Assembly (NCBI GenBank): GCA_036504215.1
Contig: DASXVO010000019.1
Span: 1-44,751 of the forward strand
Direction of reading: 5' to 3'
Length of the DNA: 44,751 nt
From: Vicinamibacterales bacterium
Lineage (GTDB): Bacteria > Acidobacteriota > Vicinamibacteria > Vicinamibacterales > Fen-181
The notes under the pieces are model-generated. The model worked only from the letters and a program-made list of their open reading frames with translations, did no database searches and was not told the origin of the DNA. Positions 42,035-44,751 of the stretch are shown in pieces. A program made the position numbers and the translations under genes. The first letter of the stretch is position 1. Each line of letters starts with the position of its first letter.

Positions 42035-43792
42035 TCAGTACCTCCAACTCCTCACATCCGCCCCGGGCGGCGCGGACAGCAGAATCCGTTCGACGATCTT
42101 CGGCGCGAACATCTGGGCGTAGCGCAGCCGCGAGATCGCGTTCGGCTGCGTGTGGTCACCGTTCCAGCAGTGTTCGGCACGCGCGCCGTAGTCGACCTCG
42201 CCCTCGTAGGGTGGCGTCGTGGTGGTCTTCAGGAATTCCTCGACGAGGTACACGGCGTTGTTGAGGTGGTAGTTGTCCGCTTCGCCGACGTAGATGTGGA
42301 TCTTGCCACGGAGTTTCGGTCCGATCTTCGCCCAGTCGCGCTGCAGGATGTGGCCGATGTCGTAGTGGTCGCGCCAGTACGCCGCGACGCCGGCATCGAT
42401 GATGCCCGTGCGCTTGTCCCAGATCGGCTTCGGGTAGCCGTCGGGGCCGACCGGTGAGAAGACCGCCTGCCAGATGTCCCACTGCCCGCCCGATCGCCCC
42501 TTGTCACCGAGCACGAGTTCCAGCCGGTTCATCGCCTCGATAGTCGTACTGATATGTCCCAGGTAATTGCGCAGGCCAGGCCGCGGGACCCTCCGCCACG
42601 GCCCTTCCGTGAAGTACGCGTTCTTGTCCTTGTAGATGTCGATGACGGTGTACTGGCGGAAGTCGATCGGATCGGGACACGCCGCGAAACAGCCGTTGTA
42701 GAAATCCGGGTACAGCACCTGGACGCCGAGTGCCTCCCATCCGCCCGTGGAACCGCCGTACATGAACCGCGCCCACCCTTCGCCGAGGCCGCGAAACTGC
42801 TTCTCGATCGCCGGGATCAGCTCCTCGTTGATCGCATCGCCGTACGGCCCGAGGTTCTCTGAATTCACCGCGTAGGAGTCGTCGTAGTACGGGTTCGCGT
42901 GCTGGATCTGCACGATCAGGAAGCGCGGGAACTTCGGCCCCGTCCAGTCCTTGTAGAACTGGTGGGCGTACTCCTGCTCCGTCTTGTTGTAGCCCGGCCA
43001 GTTGAAACGCTCGGAGTGCTCGGGTTTCAGGCTGGGATCCGGCGGCTCTTCGCGGAATCCCTCGAAGGTGTACGGGAAATGACCGTGATCGATGACGAGC
43101 GGGTAGCGCGCTTCGGGATGCTGGTCGAAGCCGAACGGCACGAGCACGTGAGCGCCGAGAAACATCGGCCGCCCCCAGAACTTCGTCAGCTTCTCGCTCT
43201 GGATGCGGATGTGCCGGATGTACTTGGTCTCCGGCGGATCCGGGATTGGCGGAACCACCTTGTCGAGGGTCAACGCAATCTCGCCGCTGCGCGTCGGGTC
43301 GATCCGGATCTTGCGCGGCGAGCTGTACAGGTTGCCAGGCGCACGACTCCACTGTCGTCCTTCACCCCTGTCCATCGGCAGCTTCACCGTGTGGCCGTCG
43401 GCCCGATGGAACGTCTCGTAGGGCTGCAGCAGCGCCTGCACGGTATAGGTGCCGGGCGGAACGTGCGAGAGGTCGTCGATGGGATACGCGACCGCGGTCG
43501 TGTCGAGGATGGCGGGGACGTTCGGCGTCATTCGATCGACGTCCACGCCGGCGACGATCTGCGTGGTCGGGCTGTCGTTGATCTGGAAGCGCGGCTCGGC
43601 GCGGTCGTCGTTCGAGATCATCACCAACAAGCGCCCGTCGATCGGGATCGAGCCCGCCTGCGCCGGCAGGCTCACCACGAACCGAAGGGCCCCGGACGGC
43701 CCGCGAGGGTTCACTTGACCCGCCACGCGAAGCCCCATCACGACCACGGCCAGAAGGCCAACAAAGAGGAGAATAGTCACTCGCTGTCTCAT
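42035..43792 (-). CDS. Secreted esterase-like alpha/beta hydrolase
   Basis: Predicted 585-residue secreted protein with a signal peptide (RVTILLFVGLLAVVVMGLRVAGQ). Residues of about 30-190 form a beta-rich N-terminal domain (RFVVSLPAQAGSIPIDGRLLVMIS, PPGTYTVQALLQPYETF). The C-terminal part is an esterase-D-like alpha/beta hydrolase with the nucleophile S348 in MYGGSTGGWEAL, a likely Asp in IYVGEADNYHLN and the His in HCWNGDHTQPN. Feruloyl esterases and related polysaccharide esterases belong to this family, so a role in plant polymer breakdown is possible but not shown. An AAGGTG ribosome site precedes the ATG. It is convergent with the cysteine-cluster gene. Confidence 0.88.
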   Translation of the reverse strand: MRQRVTILLFVGLLAVVVMGLRVAGQVNPRGPSGALRFVVSLPAQAGSIPIDGRLLVMISNDDRAEPRFQINDSPTTQIVAGVDVDRMTPNVPAILDTTAVAYPIDDLSHVPPGTYTVQALLQPYETFHRADGHTVKLPMDRGEGRQWSRAPGNLYSSPRKIRIDPTRSGEIALTLDKVVPPIPDPPETKYIRHIRIQSEKLTKFWGRPMFLGAHVLVPFGFDQHPEARYPLVIDHGHFPYTFEGFREEPPDPSLKPEHSERFNWPGYNKTEQEYAHQFYKDWTGPKFPRFLIVQIQHANPYYDDSYAVNSENLGPYGDAINEELIPAIEKQFRGLGEGWARFMYGGSTGGWEALGVQVLYPDFYNGCFAACPDPIDFRQYTVIDIYKDKNAYFTEGPWRRVPRPGLRNYLGHISTTIEAMNRLELVLGDKGRSGGQWDIWQAVFSPVGPDGYPKPIWDKRTGIIDAGVAAYWRDHYDIGHILQRDWAKIGPKLRGKIHIYVGEADNYHLNNAVYLVEEFLKTTTTPPYEGEVDYGARAEHCWNGDHTQPNAISRLRYAQMFAPKIVERILLSAPPGADVRSWRY

Positions 43793-43902
43793 CGTGCACC
43801 TTGACGGGGGTCAGCCAGATGATCTCACGGCTGGAGGGAGTGGGAAAGCCTCCCGAGCGACTCTGCGGCCGCTGCGAATTCTCTGGAGGACTCCGCTTCG
43901 CG

Positions 43903-44616
43903 CTAGCGCACGCTGTCGAGCGCCTGATCGTAGACCCGCTTCAGTTCAACCGTGCGCCCCATCGGCCCACCTTCGGCCCTGGTCGTCACGATCAGCTGCA
44001 GGCCTTCGGCGGCCTTCACGTAGGTCTGGGTGACCTTCATGCCGCCATCCAGCTTCACCTCGGTGACGAGCGAGCGGCCGTCCCACCTGGTCTTCCGCTC
44101 GACGGTCGCACCCTCGAACGTCTGCTTCTCCTTGTTGCCGTCCGGCTTCAGCACCACTATCCGGCCCTCGTCGTCGGTCAGGCTGATCGAGTCGGGGTGC
44201 TGAACGATGACCAGCGTCTTCGGCGCCGCCAGCAACGCGCGCATCTGCTCGCGGGACGCGCCGCCGCGATCCGCAGGACGGCCCTCGCCGCCGGCCATCC
44301 GACCGCCCCGGCCTCCCGCACCGCCGCCCACGCCCCCGCCACGTCCGCCCATGCCGCCGCCCATACCCCCCGGGGGACGGCCGCCGCCGCCCCGTCCGCC
44401 TCGACCCTCTCCGCCTTCGCCAGCCCCTCGTGCGGCCTCGGAGGGGTTGTCGCTCTGCCGCGCATTGAAGTCCCAACGACCCGAGAGATTCGCCGGTGCC
44501 GACAAAGCGGACTTGGCCGCGTCGTCCTGCGCCGATGCCGTCGGCGCGGCGAGCAGCAGTGCCATGAACGCGACGGCGCAGAGGCTGGGTGTGACTGACA
44601 ATCTGGAACCGGACAC
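43903..44616 (-). CDS. Exported Gly/Arg-rich protein of unknown function
   Basis: Predicted 237-residue exported protein. The signal peptide ends at PTASAQ. Residues of about 42-55 (NLSGRWDFNARQSDNP) begin a small domain that is interrupted by a 60-residue Gly/Arg/Met-rich low-complexity tract (about 58-118, runs such as GGRGGGGRPPGGMGGG). It resumes as a beta-rich domain (LVIVQHPDSISLTDDEGRIVVLKPDG, TEVKLDGGMKVTQTYV, LIVTTRAEGGPMGRTVELKRVYD). The folded part recalls lipocalin-like exported proteins that are common in Acidobacteriota. The function is unknown. The start is GTG at 44616 with AAGGAAGG upstream. The last 135 bases of the window beyond it show no gene. Confidence 0.8.
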   Translation of the reverse strand: MSGSRLSVTPSLCAVAFMALLLAAPTASAQDDAAKSALSAPANLSGRWDFNARQSDNPSEAARGAGEGGEGRGGRGGGGRPPGGMGGGMGGRGGGVGGGAGGRGGRMAGGEGRPADRGGASREQMRALLAAPKTLVIVQHPDSISLTDDEGRIVVLKPDGNKEKQTFEGATVERKTRWDGRSLVTEVKLDGGMKVTQTYVKAAEGLQLIVTTRAEGGPMGRTVELKRVYDQALDSVR

Positions 44617-44751
44617 GCGAGGCCTTCCTTCCCGGCAGGGCTGTCTTCAGACTACTACGACTTTCTCCGACCAGGCGATTGTCACAGCAATTTCACGCGT
44701 GTCCGGGATTCGGTCGCCGCCATCACGTCGCGGCGGGGCGGAAGGCCGGCC

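Overview
The window is about 45 kb of high-GC bacterial DNA with tightly packed genes on both strands. The gene content suggests a member of the Acidobacteriota, perhaps a Vicinamibacteria-like lineage. The pointers are an Oar-type TonB-dependent receptor with an N-terminal carboxypeptidase-regulatory-like domain, large secreted carbohydrate-active enzymes, Gly-rich exported proteins and a menaquinol-style bc complex. This placement is inferred from gene content, not from a marker gene. I see no rRNA, tRNA, CRISPR array, insertion sequence or prophage.

Layout. 1-406 holds no convincing gene. 407-3349 has a Tat-exported amidase and a divergent radical SAM enzyme. 3402-6810 is a likely operon of an Fe/Mn superoxide dismutase and two CydA-like membrane subunits, the first ending in a diheme cytochrome c. 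6800-8422 carries a HAD phosphatase and an exonuclease III-type AP endonuclease, separated by a 9-bp minisatellite. 8506-19367 is a glycan-utilisation locus, all on the minus strand: a LamG/Ig/GH127 beta-L-arabinofuranosidase-type enzyme, a large exported glycosidase-like protein, a TonB-dependent receptor and a LacI-family regulator. The receptor has a readable promoter (TTGACA-17-TAAGCT) with a perfect LacI-type palindrome just after the predicted start site and a second one 32 bp further on.

19746-29604 is the most interesting block. An NtrC-like sigma-54 activator with a degraded receiver domain is followed by a candidate sigma-54 promoter and a seven-gene redox operon. The operon encodes a barrel-like protein with an N-terminal heme c, a cupredoxin, a GltD-like flavoprotein with extra 4Fe-4S clusters, a Rieske protein, a one-piece cytochrome b, an octaheme membrane-anchored cytochrome c and a monoheme cytochrome c. 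Together they look like a non-canonical bc complex joined to an NAD(P)H- or ferredoxin-facing module and to periplasmic and outer-membrane electron carriers.

29683-39166 has a lipoprotein and a signalling cassette: a TPR protein, a CheX-like phosphatase, a CheY receiver fused to a second CheX/CheC-like domain, and two paralogous membrane PAS histidine kinases, the second with its own receiver. No chemoreceptor, CheA or CheW is present. 39218-44616 holds a coiled-coil methyltransferase carrying two in-frame copies of a palindromic DNA repeat, a YkgJ/FliB-like cysteine-cluster protein, a secreted esterase-like hydrolase and a Gly/Arg-rich exported protein.
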